Part shown: one piece after another, positions 62,404 through 64,000 of the stretch | Layout: every line of letters starts with the position of its first letter | How positions within the stretch are numbered: position 1 is the first letter of the stretch | Assembly: GCA_003151595.1 (NCBI GenBank) | Contig: PLXW01000104.1 | Span: 1-64,000 of the forward strand | Source of the DNA: Myxococcales bacterium | GTDB taxonomy: Bacteria; Myxococcota; Polyangia; Polyangiales; Polyangiaceae | Length of the DNA: 64,000 nt | Reading direction: 5' to 3' | Made by a program: the position numbers and the translations under genes | The notes under the pieces: model-generated | Databases searched by the model: none | Told to the model about the DNA's origin: nothing | Seen by the model: only the letters and a program-made list of their open reading frames with translations

Positions 62404-64000
62404 CGCTTCGTCGCCTCGCGAAACGCCGACGCGAGCTCGCGCGCGTCGGGCCGCGCGTGGGGAGCCTCGGCCAGACACTGCGCGATCAACGACGTGATCG
62501 TCGCGTCGAGCTCACCGGCGCTGGCCCGGAGCGGCGCAGGGGTCACGAACGGGCTCCCCTTCACGCGCGTGATCGCCGGCGGCTCCTCGAAGGCCTCTTT
62601 GCCGGAGAAGAGCTCGTACGCCATCACGCCGAACGCGAACACGTCTGCCGCCGGACGGGCGTGCTTCGCGGCGCCACCGAGCTCCGGCGCCATGTACTTC
62701 GGCGTCCCCATCCACGCGCCGGTCTGCGTGAGGAGCGAGTCGCTCTTGGTGGAGCCAGTGGCCGAGAACGAGGTCGAGATCGAGGAGCCCGTCGTCGAGA
62801 CCGACGCGCGCGTGACCGTGGGGTCGTCCTTCGTCGTGGAGATGCTGACCGGCGCGGCCATCGCCGCGATCTTCCGATCGACCGACTCCGACGGCGGCAT
62901 CATCGACGACAGCGCGGAAGGGGGCTCGCTCGCCAGGGCGCCGGTGCTCGAGATCCCGAAGTCGGCGAGCATCGCGCGCGGCCGCGACGCGTCGCCCGGC
63001 GCGCTCGTCACGAGCACGTTCGCCGGCTTCAGGTCGCGGTGCACGATCCCGCGCGCGTGGATCGCTTCCAATCCTTCGGCCACCTGCGCCAGCACTTCGA
63101 CGTTCCACGCCAGCGTGCGCGCGTGGCCGTAGTGATGCCGGAGCGAGAGCCCCTCGACGAACTCGACGACGAGGAACATGAACCCCTCGTGCGTCACGTC
63201 GACGTCGGCGATGCGCACGACGTTGGGATGATCGAGCTGCGCGATGATCTGCGCTTCGCGCGCGAACCGCGCCATCTCCATCCCGTCGGAGCTCGGGTCG
63301 AGCAGCTTCAAGGCCAGGCGCGCGCCATCGGCGATGCGCGTCACTTCGTACACCTTGCCCGTGGCCCCTTCGCCGACCGCGCGCTCCACGCGGTACGCCT
63401 TGGCGACGATCTCGCCCGGCTCGAGCGCTCGAAGCTCGCTCGGACGCGGCGCGCTGGCCTGTGCGAGAGCCAGCGCCAGCGCGTCCGCACGCGCGCCGAC
63501 TTGCCGCCGGAGCTCGTCGTTCAGCCGCGACACGGCGTCGAGGTGCGTCGACAGTTCGGAGTTCAAAGCGTCGGCGCGCGAGAGCGCCGTGTGATGCTCC
63601 GTGCTGAGGACCATCGACTGCAGGATCGCGACGAGCGCGAGCCCGATGCACGCGCCTCGCAATCCCCCCGCGACCTCTCCGAACCCCGCCCAGGCCACGA
63701 GATCCGGGAACCCGAGCACGGCCACGCACATCCACGACAGACCGATCACGAGCGCTGCGAGCGATCGCCCGCGCGTGAAGTAGATGCGCGCCGCGATGGG
63801 CACCTGGTACGAGACGTTGAGCACCGTCATCGCGCACGAGTAGAGCGGCACGACGCGCCCGCCGACGAACGACGTCGGGAACGCCACCGCGACCACGACC
63901 GATCCTGCGAGCGCCCATCTCCAGAAGCGACTCGGCTTGCCGAGCCCGAACTGAACGTGCGTGAACTCGGCGCTGGTGAGCACGCCCAGGGTGAGCAGCA
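62397..64000 (-). CDS. 7TM-linked Ser/Thr protein kinase with Ser/Thr-rich activation-segment insert (N terminus outside window)
   Basis: The frame is open to the right edge, so the true start is not seen; 534 codons are visible. An N-terminal multi-helix membrane region of 7TMR-DISM character (WRWALAGSVVVAVAFPTSF, LSWMCVAVLGFPDLVAWAG, RGACIGLALVAILQSMVLS) is followed by a coiled coil (ALNSELSTHLDAVSRLNDEL), then the kinase domain: GEGATGKVYEV, LALKLLDP, HRDLKPANVLV, DFGIS and MGTPKYMAPE. DFG and APE are 94 residues apart from D to E, ~65 more than usual; the insert is Ser/Thr-rich. A 7TM sensor wired to a eukaryotic-like kinase rather than a histidine kinase is uncommon. Confidence 0.9.
   Translation of the reverse strand, partial: LLTLGVLTSAEFTHVQFGLGKPSRFWRWALAGSVVVAVAFPTSFVGGRVVPLYSCAMTVLNVSYQVPIAARIYFTRGRSLAALVIGLSWMCVAVLGFPDLVAWAGFGEVAGGLRGACIGLALVAILQSMVLSTEHHTALSRADALNSELSTHLDAVSRLNDELRRQVGARADALALALAQASAPRPSELRALEPGEIVAKAYRVERAVGEGATGKVYEVTRIADGARLALKLLDPSSDGMEMARFAREAQIIAQLDHPNVVRIADVDVTHEGFMFLVVEFVEGLSLRHHYGHARTLAWNVEVLAQVAEGLEAIHARGIVHRDLKPANVLVTSAPGDASRPRAMLADFGISSTGALASEPPSALSSMMPPSESVDRKIAAMAAPVSISTTKDDPTVTRASVSTTGSSISTSFSATGSTKSDSLLTQTGAWMGTPKYMAPELGGAAKHARPAADVFAFGVMAYELFSGKEAFEEPPAITRVKGSPFVTPAPLRASAGELDATITSLIAQCLAEAPHARPDARELASAFREATKRY

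Overview
The window is high-GC DNA from a predatory or soil myxobacterium, most likely Myxococcota of the Polyangiales (Labilithrix/Sandaracinus-like); the exact genus is an inference. The evidence is two secreted proteases ending in MYXO-CTERM sorting tails (Cys cluster, membrane helix, Arg cluster), a myxobacterial Cys-rich disulfide-repeat lipoprotein, many lipoproteins whose lipobox is followed by an Asp/Ala/Gly-rich linker, two eukaryotic-like Ser/Thr kinases, and an elongation factor G of the spdEFG1/mitochondrial type. It reads as chromosome: I found no insertion sequence, integrase, prophage block, CRISPR array, rRNA or tRNA. Coding density is high and no gene-free stretch exceeds 300 bases.

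Layout. 1-10 kb: 3' part of EF-G with a terminator, a coiled-coil membrane protein with a GspG-like tail, a sirtuin coupled to a methyltransferase, an MFS permease, a sedolisin protease, a class A beta-lactamase and a GspF-like protein. 10-17 kb (mostly minus): a TolB-like/SPFH lipoprotein pair, a small lipoprotein, a metallophosphoesterase, a hemolysin III protein, a radical SAM enzyme and an MBL-fold lipoprotein. 17-20 kb: an EF-hand NADPH oxidase of NOX5 type followed after two bases by a diheme c-type lipoprotein. 20-27 kb: thioredoxin-like protein, FMN reductase, VOC protein, MFSD1-like transporter, kelch and NHL propeller lipoproteins, spermidine-synthase-like enzyme. 27-31 kb: Ser/Thr kinase, REC-histidine kinase and a PEGA-like membrane protein.

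31-46 kb: a DGPF/YciI protein and its ECF42 sigma factor, with a candidate autoregulated promoter; a run of minus-strand genes (luciferase-like monooxygenase, alpha-hydroxyacid oxidase, GH130, DEAD-box helicase); a secreted phospholipase D-like protein; a three-gene overlapping unit for a cytochrome-linked molybdenum hydroxylase (diheme lipoprotein, 2Fe-2S subunit, large subunit); a GH18-like lipoprotein; a dienelactone hydrolase; an outer-membrane barrel. 46-64 kb: Cys-rich lipoprotein, second sedolisin, several lipoproteins, AI-2E-type permease, CAAX protease, a probable frameshifted small lipoprotein, an LplT-PlsC fusion overlapping a multispanning membrane protein, an N-terminally truncated ice-binding (DUF3494) remnant, a lone receiver domain, and a 7TM-Ser/Thr kinase that runs off the right edge.

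Recurring themes are cell-surface proteins, extracytoplasmic electron transfer (NOX plus diheme lipoprotein; molybdenum hydroxylase plus diheme lipoprotein) and very tight translational coupling (ATGA, GTGA and TAGTG overlaps). The best candidate for an undescribed system is the NOX5-like oxidase with its diheme lipoprotein. The kinase with a Ser/Thr-rich insert of about 65 residues in its activation segment is second.
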